DNA of 59,472 bases from Bradyrhizobium rifense (GTDB lineage: Bacteria; Pseudomonadota; Alphaproteobacteria; Rhizobiales; Xanthobacteraceae): the NCBI RefSeq assembly GCF_008123425.1, contig NZ_VSSS01000022.1:680-60151 (forward strand), in the 5' to 3' direction. How positions within the stretch are numbered: position 1 is the stretch's first letter; the number at the start of each line of letters is the position of its first letter. Shown here in pieces: positions 44,292 through 54,915 of the stretch. Below the pieces are notes generated by a model. It searched no databases. It had not been told where the DNA came from and saw nothing but the letters and a program-made list of their open reading frames with translations. A program made the translations under genes and the position numbers.

Positions 44292-44831
44292 TTACGTCGC
44301 CGCCTTCTTTTTCGCCTTCGGCTTCACCGGCTTCGGAGCGACCTGCGGCTCGGGCGAGCCCTCGATCGCGGACAGGCGTCCGGACGTAAACGTGTAGATG
44401 CCCGCGCGCGGACCCGTGGTCCAGGTGACCACCGCGACGCGACGGCCGGCGGCATCGCTGGAAAGATTGACGTTGGAGGGCGCGCCGATGCCGCGCACCA
44501 CGTCACATTCGGTGTGGCCGAGTGCGACCGTGCCGCCCATCGGCGCAGGCGCCGTGCTCGAGGCATTGGCGTCGGCAGGTCCAGGCGGCGGCGCCATGCC
44601 GGGGCAACCGCCATCGGCGCTGACGAGATCCTCAGCGCCCACCGGCTTGTCGGGGGTCAGCGGCGGCGATTCGATCGAGATGTTCTTGATGAACAGTCGG
44701 CTCGGCTTGTTGAACCATTCGGCGTCTTTGGCGGACGCCAGCATATCGGTTGCGCCCGAGCAGCCCGCAAGCAGCGGCGCGACGGCGGCAAACGCAACTA
44801 TGAGCGACTTTGGAAGCTTTTGATGTCGCAC
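44292..44831 (-). CDS. Putative lipoprotein of unknown function
   Basis: The 179-residue precursor has a lipobox LLAGC at about residues 20-24, so it should be lipidated and held in the outer or inner membrane facing the periplasm. The mature part contains WFNKPSRLFIKN, a Pro/Ala-rich middle with GGCPGM, HTECDVVRGIGAPSNVNLSSD, and a basic Pro-Lys tail (KPVKPKAKKKAAT). The HTECDVVRGIG-P segment resembles the SmpA/BamE-type fold in feel, but I do not claim it. It stands alone; a further gene holC lies upstream in the same direction after 127 bp with no visible feature. Confidence 0.8.
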   Translation of the reverse strand: MRHQKLPKSLIVAFAAVAPLLAGCSGATDMLASAKDAEWFNKPSRLFIKNISIESPPLTPDKPVGAEDLVSADGGCPGMAPPPGPADANASSTAPAPMGGTVALGHTECDVVRGIGAPSNVNLSSDAAGRRVAVVTWTTGPRAGIYTFTSGRLSAIEGSPEPQVAPKPVKPKAKKKAAT

Positions 44832-44958
44832 GATAAACTAAGTTCCCCACGTCAAGGAGTAGCCCTAAGCGCTTGTCCCAACATCACTTTGCGGCACGAA
44901 GGTGGCCGAAAACAGTTTGCCCGAGAAAGTCCAAATTATCATTAATTGCAAGCGACCG

Positions 44959-45411
44959 CTAATTCCGCCGCTGCCACCGGCCCCGTTCGTCCGCCTGCCA
45001 ATAGGTGACCTCAAATCCGCGCGTCTTGCAATCCGTCCATGTGCTGCGGGCCGCCGCAAGCGCGTCCGGATCGTCGCCGTTGAACAGCAGCACCATGCGC
45101 TCATAGGCCTCCGTGTCCTGCGGCAACGCGGCGTTGTCGACCAGGAAGCGGACATTGGCGCCGTTCGGATTGTCCGCCTCGATCACCAGCACGATCGGCT
45201 GCTCGGCCACATCGTTCACGCGCCATGTCGCGTGCGGCAGGAAGGAATCGTCGCGATAGGTCCATAGATGCGCGTCGAGTGCATCGGCGCGCTCCGGCGA
45301 GGTCGACTGCACCACGACGCGCCAGCCGCGCTCGAGCGATTTCTCGAGAAGCGGCGGCAAGACGTTCTCAACCGTCATGTTTTGCAGATGGTAGAAGAGT
45401 ACTTCAGTCAT
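44959..45411 (-). CDS. holC: DNA polymerase III chi subunit
   Basis: The 150-residue protein links the clamp loader to single-stranded-DNA-binding protein. It starts MTEVLFYHLQNMTVENVLPP and has the family core GWRVVVQSTSPERADALDAHLW, FLPHA, and PIVLV with NPNGANVRFLVDN. It begins 6 nt after the pepA stop on the same strand, a standard pepA-holC pair in Proteobacteria. Its C-terminus (YWQADERGRWQRRN) is normal. Confidence 0.93.
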   Translation of the reverse strand: MTEVLFYHLQNMTVENVLPPLLEKSLERGWRVVVQSTSPERADALDAHLWTYRDDSFLPHATWRVNDVAEQPIVLVIEADNPNGANVRFLVDNAALPQDTEAYERMVLLFNGDDPDALAAARSTWTDCKTRGFEVTYWQADERGRWQRRN

Positions 45412-45417
45412 CTTGCG

Positions 45418-46917
45418 TCATTTGCGCTCGTAATGATCTGCCACCAGGCGATCGAGCAGCCGGACCCCGTAGCCCGAAGCCCAGCTCTGGTTGATGTCGG
45501 TCTTGGGTGCGCCCATCGCGGTGCCGGCGATGTCGAGATGCGCCCAGGGCGTGCCGTCGACGAAGCGCTGCAGGAACTGGGCAGCCGTGATCGAGCCGCC
45601 GTGCCGGCCGCCGGTGTTCTTCATGTCGGCAAACTGGGAATCGATCAGCTTGTCGTATTCGGGACCGAGCGGCAGGCGCCAGACCTTCTCGCCGCTCTCG
45701 ATGCCGGCCGCGTGCAGGCGCTCGGCAAGCTCGTCATTGTTGGAGAACATGCCGGCATGATCGGTCCCAAGCGCGACCACGATCGCACCGGTCAGCGTCG
45801 CCAGATCCACCATGAATTTCGGCTTGGTCTTCTTGGCGACATACCAGAGCACGTCGGCCAGCACGAGACGGCCTTCCGCATCGGTGTTGATGATCTCGAT
45901 GGTCTGGCCCGACATCGAGGTGACGATGTCGCCCGGCCGTTGCGCGTTGCCGTCGGGCATGTTCTCGACGAGGCCGATGGCGCCGACCGCATTGACCTTG
46001 GCTTTGCGCGCCGCGAGCGCGTGCATCAGGCCGACGACGCAGGCCGCACCGCCCATGTCGCCCTTCATGTCCTCCATGCTGCCGGCCGGCTTGATCGAAA
46101 TGCCGCCGGTGTCAAAGCAGACGCCCTTGCCGACGAAGGCGACCGGCGCCTCGCCTTTTTTGCCGCCGTCCCAGCGCATGATCACGGTGCGGCTCGGCCG
46201 CGCCGAGCCCTGGCCGACGCCGAGCAGCGCACCCATGCCGAGCTTCTGCATCGCCTTGACGTCGAGCACCTCGATCTTGACGCCGAGCTTGCGCAGCTGG
46301 CTCGCGCGGCGCGCAAACTCCTCGGGAAACAGCACGTTGGGCGGCTCGTTGACGAGATCGCGCGCGATGATGACGCCGTCGACGACCGCACCCGCCGAGG
46401 CAAAGGCCTTCTTCGCCGCGGCGGCATCGCCGACCGCCAGCGAGACGTCGGCGCGCAGGGCGCCCTCCTCGCCGTCCTTCTTTTTGGTCTTGTAGCGGTC
46501 GAACTTGTAGGCGCGCAGCCGCAGGCCGGAGGCGATCAGAACCGCCTGCTCGCTGGTCATGGCGCCGGTCGTCAGTTCCGCCACGATGGTCATGGCAGCG
46601 GATCCCGCCTTGAGCTTGCTGGCGGCGATACCGCCGAATTTCAGGAAGTCGTTGCCCTTCAGGCTTGATTCCTTGCCGGTCCCGATCACGATCAGGCGCT
46701 CGGCCTTCAGACCCTCGGGTGCCAGGATATCCAGGGCGGCGCCGGTTTTGCCCTTGAATGAGCCGGCCGCCGCCGCCCGCTTCACGAGCTCGGCTGCCCC
46801 GCCGAGCGCCTTGGCCGTCGCCGGGCCGACCTTCAGAGCGTCGTCGCAGAACACGATCAGGATGCCACGGGCGGCACTGGCCAACGGGACGAAGCCGACC
46901 TTGATGGCATCGGACAT
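45418..46917 (-). CDS. pepA: Leucyl aminopeptidase (M17)
   Basis: The 499-residue cytosolic dimetal aminopeptidase removes N-terminal residues from peptides. The signature [14 protein letters not shown] is intact, as are the metal ligands in [17 protein letters not shown] and [12 protein letters not shown]. The N-terminal macro-like domain precedes them. In some bacteria PepA also binds DNA; nothing here supports or excludes that. It diverges from lptF across a 343-bp gap and is followed directly by holC. Confidence 0.96.
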   Translation of the reverse strand: MSDAIKVGFVPLASAARGILIVFCDDALKVGPATAKALGGAAELVKRAAAAGSFKGKTGAALDILAPEGLKAERLIVIGTGKESSLKGNDFLKFGGIAASKLKAGSAAMTIVAELTTGAMTSEQAVLIASGLRLRAYKFDRYKTKKKDGEEGALRADVSLAVGDAAAAKKAFASAGAVVDGVIIARDLVNEPPNVLFPEEFARRASQLRKLGVKIEVLDVKAMQKLGMGALLGVGQGSARPSRTVIMRWDGGKKGEAPVAFVGKGVCFDTGGISIKPAGSMEDMKGDMGGAACVVGLMHALAARKAKVNAVGAIGLVENMPDGNAQRPGDIVTSMSGQTIEIINTDAEGRLVLADVLWYVAKKTKPKFMVDLATLTGAIVVALGTDHAGMFSNNDELAERLHAAGIESGEKVWRLPLGPEYDKLIDSQFADMKNTGGRHGGSITAAQFLQRFVDGTPWAHLDIAGTAMGAPKTDINQSWASGYGVRLLDRLVADHYERK

Positions 46918-47260
46918 GGGTAACTCCTCGAAAAAATGGGACTTTTTGCCGATCCGCTGGCCTGGCCGAAGGCCGGACCTGAACGGCGATTCACTCGTCT
47001 CTGCCCACTATGGGCGAGAAGCGCGGTCGATGCCAAGCACCGCCCGTGGCAGCGAGGCCACAACGAGGGAAATATTAACCATATGTTGAGGGTGCCATGG
47101 GTCGGCCATTTTGTTGACGGATCAAGGGGATGGTAGTGAGAATGTAAGCCTCCGGAAGAGGTGGTTGGCCGGACCTTGGGGATCCCTGTCACGGGATTGG
47201 TCGGACAGCCGGAATTCCGGTGCGCACGTTGGGGCTTTGGTGGGATTCGTGCGGTAGCGC
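46918..47260. other. Divergent promoter region between pepA and lptF
   Basis: No gene is supported. TTGACG at 47114 followed after 17 nt by TGAGAA is a weak candidate promoter for lptF. TTAACC at about 47075, in ATATTAACCATATGTTGA, resembles half of a CtrA site but lacks a good second half. I see no repeat. Confidence 0.5.
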
Positions 47261-48430
47261 ATGGGGTCAATCGACAGGTATATTTTCCGCACGACGCTGG
47301 CGTCGTTTGCGCTCGTCCTGGTCAGCCTCACCGGCGTGATCTGGATTACGCAGGCGTTGCGCGGCATCGACCTGATGACGAGCCAGGGTCAGACCATCCT
47401 GACCTTCCTCGGCATCACCAGCCTCGTGATCCCGGCGCTGATCCTGATCATCTCGCCGATCGCGCTGATGATCGCGATCTCGCACACGCTGAACAAGCTC
47501 GCGACCGATTCCGAAATCATCGTGATGAATGCCGCCGGCTTCTCGCCGTTCCGGCTGTTCTATCCGTTCTTCTACGCCACCTGCGTGGTGGCGCTGCTGG
47601 TCGCCTTCATCTCGGCCTATCTCGCCCCCGACGGCATGCGGCGGATCAAGCAATGGGACGCCGAGATCACCGCCGACGTGCTCACCAACGTCCTGCAACC
47701 GGGCCGCTTCGCCCAGCTCGACAAGAATCTCACGATCCGGATTCGCGAGCGGCTGCCCGGCGGCATCCTCGCCGGCATCTTCATCGACGACCGCCGCGAT
47801 CCGAACGAGCGTGTCTCGATCGTCGCCGAGCACGGCGATGTCGTGAAGAACGAGAACGGAACGTTCCTGGTGCTGAGAGATGGCAATCTGCAGCGTTTCG
47901 AGTTGGGCAAGCGCGACCCCGCGCTGGTGACATTCGTCAGCAACGCCTTCGACATGTCGAAGTTCGGCAACCAGGGCCACGACGTCACCCTCGGCATTCG
48001 CGAACGCTATCTCTGGGAGCTGTTCTCGCCGTCCGAGGACGATCCCGTCTACAAGGCGGTACCCGGCCAGTTCTGGTCCGAGCTGCATGACCGCCTGATG
48101 GCGCCGCTCTATCCGTTCGCGTTTGCAGCACTGACCTTCGCGTTCCTCGGCGCGCCGCGCACCACGCGCCAGAGCCGCAACTTCTCGATCGGCGGCTCGG
48201 TGGTCGCGGTGTTCGGGCTGCGCATGGCCGGATTTGCCTGCTCGGTGATGGCGGTGAAGTCGCCGGCCGCCGCCGCCGTGCAATACGCGATGCTAGTGGC
48301 CGCGATCGGCGCCGGCATGTGGCTGATCGTCGGCGGTATCGTGGTCGAGCCGCCTGCCGGCCTGATGGAGGCCATCAACAGATCGAATGCGCGGATCGCG
48401 CGGCTGTTCGGACGGCCGGCCGCCGCATGA
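47261..48430 (+). CDS. lptF: Lipopolysaccharide export permease LptF
   Basis: LptF and LptG form the inner-membrane channel that extracts LPS for transport to the outer membrane, driven by LptB. The 389-residue protein has the YjgP/YjgQ pattern: three N-terminal helices (MGSIDRYIFRTTLASFALVL and two more), a large periplasmic beta-jellyroll (about 125-270), and three C-terminal helices. The LptG ATG overlaps its stop codon. This opens the lptF-lptG-lptD-surA-like-pdxA-rsmA operon. Confidence 0.93.
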   Translation: MGSIDRYIFRTTLASFALVLVSLTGVIWITQALRGIDLMTSQGQTILTFLGITSLVIPALILIISPIALMIAISHTLNKLATDSEIIVMNAAGFSPFRLFYPFFYATCVVALLVAFISAYLAPDGMRRIKQWDAEITADVLTNVLQPGRFAQLDKNLTIRIRERLPGGILAGIFIDDRRDPNERVSIVAEHGDVVKNENGTFLVLRDGNLQRFELGKRDPALVTFVSNAFDMSKFGNQGHDVTLGIRERYLWELFSPSEDDPVYKAVPGQFWSELHDRLMAPLYPFAFAALTFAFLGAPRTTRQSRNFSIGGSVVAVFGLRMAGFACSVMAVKSPAAAAVQYAMLVAAIGAGMWLIVGGIVVEPPAGLMEAINRSNARIARLFGRPAAA

Positions 48431-49524
48431 GCATGCTCACCAACACGCTCGGGCGCTATTTCGCCGGCCGCTTCGTGGTCGCCGCACTCGGCGTGTTCGC
48501 GAGCATTTTCCTGCTGCTGGTGCTGGTCGACTACATCGAGATGGTGCGCAAGACCTCAGGGCTGGCGTCGGCGTCCGCGATCATGGTGGCCGAGACCTCG
48601 CTGTTCCGGGTGCCGCAACTGCTGGAGAAGCTGACGCCGTTCTGCATGCTGATCGGCGCCATGACCTGCTATCTCGCCCTCTCCCGCCGGCTCGAGCTCG
48701 TGGTGGCGCGCGCCGCCGGCATCTCGGCCTGGCAGTTCATCTCGCCCGCGCTTGGCAGCGCGCTCCTGATCGGCGTGATCGCCACCGTCGCTTACAATCC
48801 GATGTCGGCTAACCTGCGCGAGCTCTCCAAGCGCATGGAAGCCGAGCTGTTCGGCTCGGCGCCCGGCGGCGGCATCCAGGACGCCTCGGGCTTCTGGCTC
48901 AACCAGGTGACCAGCGACGGCCAGACCATCATCAACGCTGCGCGCAGCGAGCAGCAGGGCGTTCGGCTGACGGGGCTCACGCTGTTCCGGTTTGACACAG
49001 GGCAGCATTTCAAGGAGCGGGTCGAGGCGCGCGAGGCGACGCTCGAGTCTGGCCATTGGCTGTTCAAGGGCGTGCGCCGCTTCTCGCTCGATGCTCCGCC
49101 GATCGACCAGGCCAGCCTCGAGATTCCGACGACGTTGACCGAAGCGCAGGTCCGCAACAGCTTTTCCACACCCGAGACTGTGTCCTTTTGGCAACTACCG
49201 ACCTACATCCGCTCATCGGAGAGCTCGGGGTTCGCGACAGCCGGATATCGACTCCAGTATCACAAGCTGCTGGCACAGCCGTTTTTGCTCGCCGCCATGG
49301 TGATGCTCGCGGCTTCCGTGTCGCTGCGCTTCTTCCGGATGGGCGGCGTACAGAAGATGGTTTTGAGTGGCGTGGGCGCAGGCTTTCTGCTCTACGTTTT
49401 GTCGAAAGTGACTGAAGACTTGAGCAAGGCTGAGTTGATGCATCCGATCGCTGCGGCGTGGTTGCCCGTGGTGGTGGGCGGCCTCACCGGCTTTTTGGCC
49501 TTGTTGTATCAGGAGGACGGATAG
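48427..49524 (+). CDS. lptG: Lipopolysaccharide export permease LptG
   Basis: The 365-residue partner of LptF has the same plan: helices at about 15-35, 60-80 and 100-120, a periplasmic domain with GSAPGGGIQDASGFWLNQ, and C-terminal helices from FLLAAMVMLAASVSL. The start MSMLTNTLGRYFAGRF overlaps the lptF stop by ATGA; the open frame upstream lies inside lptF. Its stop overlaps the lptD GTG by 1 nt. Confidence 0.93.
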   Translation: MSMLTNTLGRYFAGRFVVAALGVFASIFLLLVLVDYIEMVRKTSGLASASAIMVAETSLFRVPQLLEKLTPFCMLIGAMTCYLALSRRLELVVARAAGISAWQFISPALGSALLIGVIATVAYNPMSANLRELSKRMEAELFGSAPGGGIQDASGFWLNQVTSDGQTIINAARSEQQGVRLTGLTLFRFDTGQHFKERVEAREATLESGHWLFKGVRRFSLDAPPIDQASLEIPTTLTEAQVRNSFSTPETVSFWQLPTYIRSSESSGFATAGYRLQYHKLLAQPFLLAAMVMLAASVSLRFFRMGGVQKMVLSGVGAGFLLYVLSKVTEDLSKAELMHPIAAAWLPVVVGGLTGFLALLYQEDG

Positions 49525-52010
49525 TGACGGCCGTCCGCCGAGGACACGTATCTGGTTTGGCGTTGCGCACCCTCGTGCGCGCGAACGGATATGGCTTGTC
49601 TGCCCGCAGGCTCCTGCTCGCCCTGATCGCGACCGTATCGCTCGCCGGCATGATTGATCTTGCCGCGGTGACGCCGGCTGGCGCCCAGAGCTACACCTAC
49701 AATCCGCGGCCGCCGCGTCCGACGCCGCCGAAGGCCGCCAATGACGGGCAGATGCTCGTGCAGGCGACCGAGGTCGATTACGACTACAACAATTCGCGCG
49801 TCTCCGCGGTCGGCAACGTCCAGCTGTTCTACAACGGCACCAGCGTCGAGGCCGACCGGGTCATCTACGATCAGAAGACCAAGCGGCTCCATGCCGAAGG
49901 CAACATCCGCATGACGGATGCCGACGGCAAGATCACCTATGCCGAGATCCTGGATCTCTCCGACGATTACCGCGATGGCTTCGTCGATTCGCTGCGCGTG
50001 GACACCGCCGACCAGACCCGCATGGCCGCGACCCGCGCCGACCGCTCAAGCGGCAACTACACGGTGTTCGAGAACGGCGTCTACACGGCCTGCGCGCCGT
50101 GTAAGGACGATCCGAAGAAGCCCCCGCTCTGGCAGGTCAAGGGTGCCCGCATCATCCACGACCAGCAGGAGAAGATGCTGTATTTCGAGACGGCGCAGCT
50201 CGAATTCTTCGGCGTGCCGCTCGCCTACATGCCCTATTTCTCGACGCCCGATCCCACCGTGAAGCGCAAGACCGGCTTCCTGATGCCGGGCTTCACCTCC
50301 TACACGGCGTTCGGCTACGGCGTCGAAGTCCCGTTCTACTGGGCGATCGCGCCCGACATGGACGCGACCTTCAGTCCGCGCATCACCTCCAAGCAGGGCG
50401 TGCTGTTCCAGGCCGAGTTCCGCCAGCGCCTGATGGACGGCGCCTACCAGGTTCGCGTCTACGGCATCGATCAGCTCAACCCCGGCAATTTCGCTGGCCA
50501 GCCGGGCGACCGCCAGTTCCGCGGCGGTGTCGAGACCAAGGGCCAGTTCGCGCTGAACGACAAATGGGTCTGGGGCTGGGACGGGGTCATCCTCTCCGAC
50601 TATTATTTCATGTCGGATTACCGCCTGTCGGCATACCGCGATCCGCTCGGATCGTTCCTGAACCTGCCGACGGATGCGCTGTCGCAGCTCTATCTGACCG
50701 GCGTCGGCAATCGCAGCTTCTTCGACGCGCGCACGATGTACTGGCTGAGCTTCTCGGGCAACCAGCAGCAGGTCCCGGTCGTCTATCCCGTGATCGACTA
50801 CTCGAACGTGCTCAACTATCCGATCTTCGGCGGCGAGGTCTCCTACAAGACGAACTTCGTCAATCTGACGCGCAACGACGCGGTGTTCGATCCGATCACG
50901 ACGGCTGCCAACACCAACAGCCTGTGCACGACGACCTCCGCCGATCCGCTCGCGCGCACGCCGTCGCAGTGCCTGCTGCGCGGCTTCCCCGGCACCTACA
51001 CCCGCCTGACGGCGGAGGCGCAGTGGCGCAAGTCCTTTACCGATCCGTTCGGCGAGATCTGGACGCCATTCGCGATCCTGCGGGCCGATGCGATCAATTC
51101 GGACGTCTCCAACCAGCCGGGCGTGTCGAACTACCTGCCCGTCGGCGACACCCAGGCGTTCCGCCTGATGCCGACCGTCGGCCTCGAATATCGCTATCCC
51201 TTCATCAACATTCAGCCCTGGGGCTCGACCACCATCGAGCCGATCGCGCAGATCATCATCCGCCCGAACGAGACCTATGCCGGCAAGCTTCCGAACGAGG
51301 ATGCGCAGAGCATGGTGTTCGACGCCTCCAACCTGTTCAGCGTCGACAAGTTCTCCGGCTATGACCGCGTCGAAGGCGGCGGACGCGCCAATGTCGGCGT
51401 GCAGGCGACCACGCAATTCGACAAGGGCGGCGCCGTCAAGGTGGTGTTCGGCCAGTCCTACCAGCTGTTCGGCATGAACTCCTACGCGGTGCAGGACTCC
51501 ATCAATACCGGCATCAATTCCGGCCTCGACAAGCCGCGTTCGGACTACGTGGCGAGCGCCAGCTACTCTCCGAACAGCACCTATACGTTCAGCGTCCGCT
51601 CCCGCATGGACGAGCAGACCTGGAACATCCAGCGCTTCGAAGCGGAAGGCCGCGCCAACTTCAATCGCTGGTCCGTCAGCATGTTGTACGGCAATTACGC
51701 GCCGCAGCCGGAACTCGGCTATTTGACCCGCCGCGAGGGCATCCTGACATCAGGCTCGATCAAGGTCGCGACCAATTGGGTGGTGACGGGCTCGGCGCGC
51801 TGGGACCTCGAGGCCAACAAGATCAACCAATATGTGCTCGGCGCCGGCTACGTCGACGATTGCTTCGTGCTGGCGGCGAACTATGTAACTTCGTATAGCT
51901 ATTCCGCGGGCACCACGCCGCCCGTGCTGAGCCACGCGTTCATGTTCCAGATCGGCCTGCGCACGCTGGCGACCTCGACCGGGTCCAGCAATTCCGCCGG
52001 CTACCAGTGA
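49524..52010 (+). CDS. lptD: LPS-assembly outer-membrane protein LptD
   Basis: LptD inserts LPS into the outer leaflet of the outer membrane with LptE. The 828-residue precursor has a signal region ending near TPAGA-QSYTY, the N-terminal OstA-like jellyroll (about 70-190: VDYDYNNSRVSAVGNVQLFYNG, VIYDQKTKRLHAEGNIRM), and a large C-terminal barrel. There are two Cys in YTACAPCKDDP and one in each of NSLCTT and SQCLL, fewer and differently placed than in E. coli. The start is GTG, preceded by AGGAGG at 7 nt; the membrane anchor lies about 20 residues further in. A 1-nt overlap couples it to lptG. Confidence 0.93.
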   Translation: MTAVRRGHVSGLALRTLVRANGYGLSARRLLLALIATVSLAGMIDLAAVTPAGAQSYTYNPRPPRPTPPKAANDGQMLVQATEVDYDYNNSRVSAVGNVQLFYNGTSVEADRVIYDQKTKRLHAEGNIRMTDADGKITYAEILDLSDDYRDGFVDSLRVDTADQTRMAATRADRSSGNYTVFENGVYTACAPCKDDPKKPPLWQVKGARIIHDQQEKMLYFETAQLEFFGVPLAYMPYFSTPDPTVKRKTGFLMPGFTSYTAFGYGVEVPFYWAIAPDMDATFSPRITSKQGVLFQAEFRQRLMDGAYQVRVYGIDQLNPGNFAGQPGDRQFRGGVETKGQFALNDKWVWGWDGVILSDYYFMSDYRLSAYRDPLGSFLNLPTDALSQLYLTGVGNRSFFDARTMYWLSFSGNQQQVPVVYPVIDYSNVLNYPIFGGEVSYKTNFVNLTRNDAVFDPITTAANTNSLCTTTSADPLARTPSQCLLRGFPGTYTRLTAEAQWRKSFTDPFGEIWTPFAILRADAINSDVSNQPGVSNYLPVGDTQAFRLMPTVGLEYRYPFINIQPWGSTTIEPIAQIIIRPNETYAGKLPNEDAQSMVFDASNLFSVDKFSGYDRVEGGGRANVGVQATTQFDKGGAVKVVFGQSYQLFGMNSYAVQDSINTGINSGLDKPRSDYVASASYSPNSTYTFSVRSRMDEQTWNIQRFEAEGRANFNRWSVSMLYGNYAPQPELGYLTRREGILTSGSIKVATNWVVTGSARWDLEANKINQYVLGAGYVDDCFVLAANYVTSYSYSAGTTPPVLSHAFMFQIGLRTLATSTGSSNSAGYQ

Positions 52011-52066
52011 ACGATTTGAAGTGCCGGCCGCCTCCTGTTCCCGATCACAGGACCATCTCGGCTGAC

Positions 52067-53014
52067 ATGCGAGCGACAACCATGACGACCCGATTGCCTG
52101 TCTTCCGCCTCCCCCTTCTCGTGCTGGCCTCCGTACTGGTTCTCGCGGGCGCCCCCGCGCGCGCGCAGAACATCGTCGTCATGGTCAATGGCGATCCCAT
52201 CACCGATTTCGACATCGAGCAGCGCTCCAAGCTCGAGCAGCTGACGACGCAGAAGATCCCGGGCCGGCAGGACGTCATCAACGTGCTGATCGACGACAAG
52301 ATCAAGCTGAAGGAAGGCAAGAAATACGGTGTCGATCCCGGCGCTTCCGACATCGGCCAGTCCTACGATGGCATGGCGCAGCGCATGCGCATCTCGCCCG
52401 ATCAGCTCACCAAATCGCTCGAGAGCAAGGGCGTGCGCCCCGATACACTCAAGAACCGCATGAGGTCCGAGATGGTCTGGACCAGCCTCGTGCGCGGCCG
52501 CTTCAAGGAGAAGCTGCTGATCAGCGAGAAGGACGTCGCCGACAAGGTGCGCGAAGGCGGCGACGAGAAGCTGCAGATCGAGGGCACCGAATACAAGATG
52601 CAGCCGATCGTGCTGATCGTGCCGCGCGGCTCGTCCGCGGCTTTCCAGGAGACGCGCATGAAGGAAGCCGAGCAATATCGCTCGCGTGTCGGAAGCTGCG
52701 AGGAAGCCAATTCGCTGTTCCGTTCGACGCCGAACGCCACCATCCGCGATAGCGTCACCAAGACCACCGCCGACCTGCCGGAGGGGCTGCGCAAGGTTCT
52801 CGATGACACCGCGATCGGCCACCTCACGGCACCCGAAGTGACCAAGTCCGGCATCGAGATGGTCGTGCTTTGCTCGCGCAAGCCGACCACGATCGATACG
52901 CCGAAGAAGCGCGAGATCCGCGAGAAGATGTATACGGAGAAATACGAGAAGACCCAGAGGGCCTATCTCGACGAGCTCCGCAAAGCGGCGATGATCGAAT
53001 ATCGCAACCACTGA
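52067..53014 (+). CDS. SurA-type periplasmic chaperone, parvulin domain not recognisable
   Basis: The 315-residue exported protein has a signal peptide ending GAPARA-QNIVV and the SurA N-domain (VNGDPITDFDIEQRSKLEQL, IDDKIKLKEGKKYG). The position next to lptD is the usual place of surA, whose product escorts outer-membrane proteins, LptD in particular. In the expected parvulin region (about 175-290) I see only a degenerate match without the common GGdLG and pf..a motifs, so isomerase activity is doubtful. Starts at 52067 (MRATTMTTR) or 52082 (MTTRLPVF) are both possible; GTG 52007 overlaps lptD but gives a poor leader. The stop overlaps pdxA. Confidence 0.85.
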   Translation: MRATTMTTRLPVFRLPLLVLASVLVLAGAPARAQNIVVMVNGDPITDFDIEQRSKLEQLTTQKIPGRQDVINVLIDDKIKLKEGKKYGVDPGASDIGQSYDGMAQRMRISPDQLTKSLESKGVRPDTLKNRMRSEMVWTSLVRGRFKEKLLISEKDVADKVREGGDEKLQIEGTEYKMQPIVLIVPRGSSAAFQETRMKEAEQYRSRVGSCEEANSLFRSTPNATIRDSVTKTTADLPEGLRKVLDDTAIGHLTAPEVTKSGIEMVVLCSRKPTTIDTPKKREIREKMYTEKYEKTQRAYLDELRKAAMIEYRNH

Positions 53015-54036
53015 TGGCCGCTCCCGCAAAGCCCCTTGCACTGACGCTCGGAGAGCCCGCCGGCATCGGCCCCGACATCACCATTGCGGCCTGGCTCAGG
53101 CGGCGCGAGCTCGGCCTTCCCGCCTTCTATTTGCTCGGTGACGAGGCGCTGATCGCGCAGCGCGCCAAGGAACTGGCCAAGACGCTGGGCGCCGAGATCA
53201 GGATCGCCACGGTGAGCCCGGGCGATGCCGAGACCGCCTTTGCCGACGCCCTGCCCGTGGTTGCGACCGGCGAGCGTGCAACCGCTGCGCCCGGTAAGCC
53301 CGACGCCTCGAGCGCACCGGCAGCCCTCGCCTCGATCCGCCAGGCGGTCAGCGACGTCCGCGCCGGCCGCGCCAGTGCCGTCGTCACCAATCCGATCGCC
53401 AAGAGCGTGCTTTACCGCGCGGGCTTCCGTCATCCCGGCCACACCGAATTCCTCGCCGAGCTCGCGAGCCTCGATGGCCACCTGCCGCAGCCGGTGATGA
53501 TGCTGTGGTCGCCGCGGCTCGCCGTGGTGCCGGTGACGATCCACGTTTCCTTGCGGGAAGCCCTCACCCAGCTCACCAGCGAGCTCATCGTCTCGACCGT
53601 GCGCATCGTCGCGACCGAACTCACATCCCGCTTCGGCATTGCGCGGCCGCGGATCGCGATCTCCGGCCTCAATCCGCACGCCGGCGAGGACGGCTCGCTC
53701 GGCCATGAGGAGCAGACCGTGATCGCCCCGGCGCTCAAAGTCCTGCGCAATGACGGCATCGACGCCAGGGGACCGCTGCCCGCCGACACCATGTTCCATG
53801 AAGCCGCGCGAAACACCTATGACTGCGCGGTCTGCATGTATCACGACCAGGCGCTGATCCCGATCAAGACGGTGGCGTTCGACGACGCCGTCAATGTCAC
53901 GCTCGGCCTGCCCTTCATCCGCACCTCGCCCGATCACGGCACCGCCTTCGACATCGCCGGCACCGGCAAAGCCAATCCGGCGAGCCTGATCGCGGCGCTC
54001 AAGCTTGCCAGCCGCATGGCGGCTGCAAACAGCTGA
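53014..54036 (+). CDS. pdxA: 4-hydroxythreonine-4-phosphate dehydrogenase
   Basis: PdxA oxidises 4-phosphohydroxy-L-threonine in the deoxyxylulose-dependent route to pyridoxal phosphate. The 340-residue enzyme starts [21 protein letters not shown] and has the substrate and zinc regions [38 protein letters not shown] and [12 protein letters not shown]. The ATG overlaps the stop of the SurA-like gene, and its own stop overlaps rsmA. pdxA next to surA and rsmA is a conserved proteobacterial arrangement. Confidence 0.95.
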   Translation: MAAPAKPLALTLGEPAGIGPDITIAAWLRRRELGLPAFYLLGDEALIAQRAKELAKTLGAEIRIATVSPGDAETAFADALPVVATGERATAAPGKPDASSAPAALASIRQAVSDVRAGRASAVVTNPIAKSVLYRAGFRHPGHTEFLAELASLDGHLPQPVMMLWSPRLAVVPVTIHVSLREALTQLTSELIVSTVRIVATELTSRFGIARPRIAISGLNPHAGEDGSLGHEEQTVIAPALKVLRNDGIDARGPLPADTMFHEAARNTYDCAVCMYHDQALIPIKTVAFDDAVNVTLGLPFIRTSPDHGTAFDIAGTGKANPASLIAALKLASRMAAANS

Positions 54037-54893
54037 TGAGTGCGATCGACGACCTCCCGCCGCTCCGCGAGGTCATTCGCCAGCACGCGCTGTCGGCGCG
54101 CAAATCGCTGGGCCAGAACTTTCTGCTCGATCTCAATCTCACCGCGCGCATCGCGCGCGCGGCAGCGCCGCTCGAAGACAGCACCATCGTCGAGATCGGC
54201 CCGGGCCCGGGTGGGCTGACACGGGCGCTGCTCGCGATCGGCGCCAAACGCGTCATCGCGATCGAGCATGACGAGCGCGCGATCCCGGCGCTGAATGATA
54301 TCTCCGCGCGCTATCCCGGCCGGCTCGAGATCGTGCATGGCGATGCCATGACCTTCGATCCGCGTCCGCTGCTTGGCGGCGAGCGCGCGAAGATCGTCGC
54401 CAACCTGCCCTATAACATCGGAACGCAGCTCCTGATCGGCTGGCTCACCACCGAGCCCTGGCCGCCCTGGTACGACATGATGGTGCTGATGTTTCAGCGC
54501 GAGGTCGGCGAGCGCATCGTCGCGCGCGAGGACGAGGAGGCCTATGGTCGGCTCGGCCTGCTCGCCAACTGGCGCTGCGAGACGAAGATCCTGTTCGATA
54601 TCTCACCATCCGCCTTCGTGCCGCCGCCGAAGGTCACCTCCTCCGTCGTGCGCCTGGTGCCGCGCGCAGCGCCGCTACCCTGCGATCGCAAGATGCTCGA
54701 ACAGGTCGCGGCCGCGGCCTTCGGCCAGCGCCGGAAAATGCTGCGCCAAAGCCTGAAATCACTCGGTGTCGATCCCGCGCGGCTTGCGGCAGCCGCCGGC
54801 GTCGATGCGACGCGGCGTGCCGAGACCATCCCCATCTCCGGCTTTGTTGCCATGGCGCGTGAATTGGCGGATATACGCAGCGAGGCTCAATAA
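54036..54893 (+). CDS. rsmA: 16S rRNA dimethyladenosine transferase
   Basis: RsmA (KsgA) dimethylates A1518 and A1519 of 16S rRNA as a late 30S-assembly checkpoint. The 285-residue product has the entry motif [17 protein letters not shown]-binding [15 protein letters not shown], the catalytic ANLPYNIGT and a C-terminal helical domain. The ATG overlaps the pdxA stop. It is the last gene of the lptF operon, or nearly so, since an alcohol dehydrogenase follows after 22 nt. Confidence 0.95.
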   Translation: MSAIDDLPPLREVIRQHALSARKSLGQNFLLDLNLTARIARAAAPLEDSTIVEIGPGPGGLTRALLAIGAKRVIAIEHDERAIPALNDISARYPGRLEIVHGDAMTFDPRPLLGGERAKIVANLPYNIGTQLLIGWLTTEPWPPWYDMMVLMFQREVGERIVAREDEEAYGRLGLLANWRCETKILFDISPSAFVPPPKVTSSVVRLVPRAAPLPCDRKMLEQVAAAAFGQRRKMLRQSLKSLGVDPARLAAAAGVDATRRAETIPISGFVAMARELADIRSEAQ

Positions 54894-54915
54894 TCGGAAT
54901 TTCGGAGGAAGGAAT

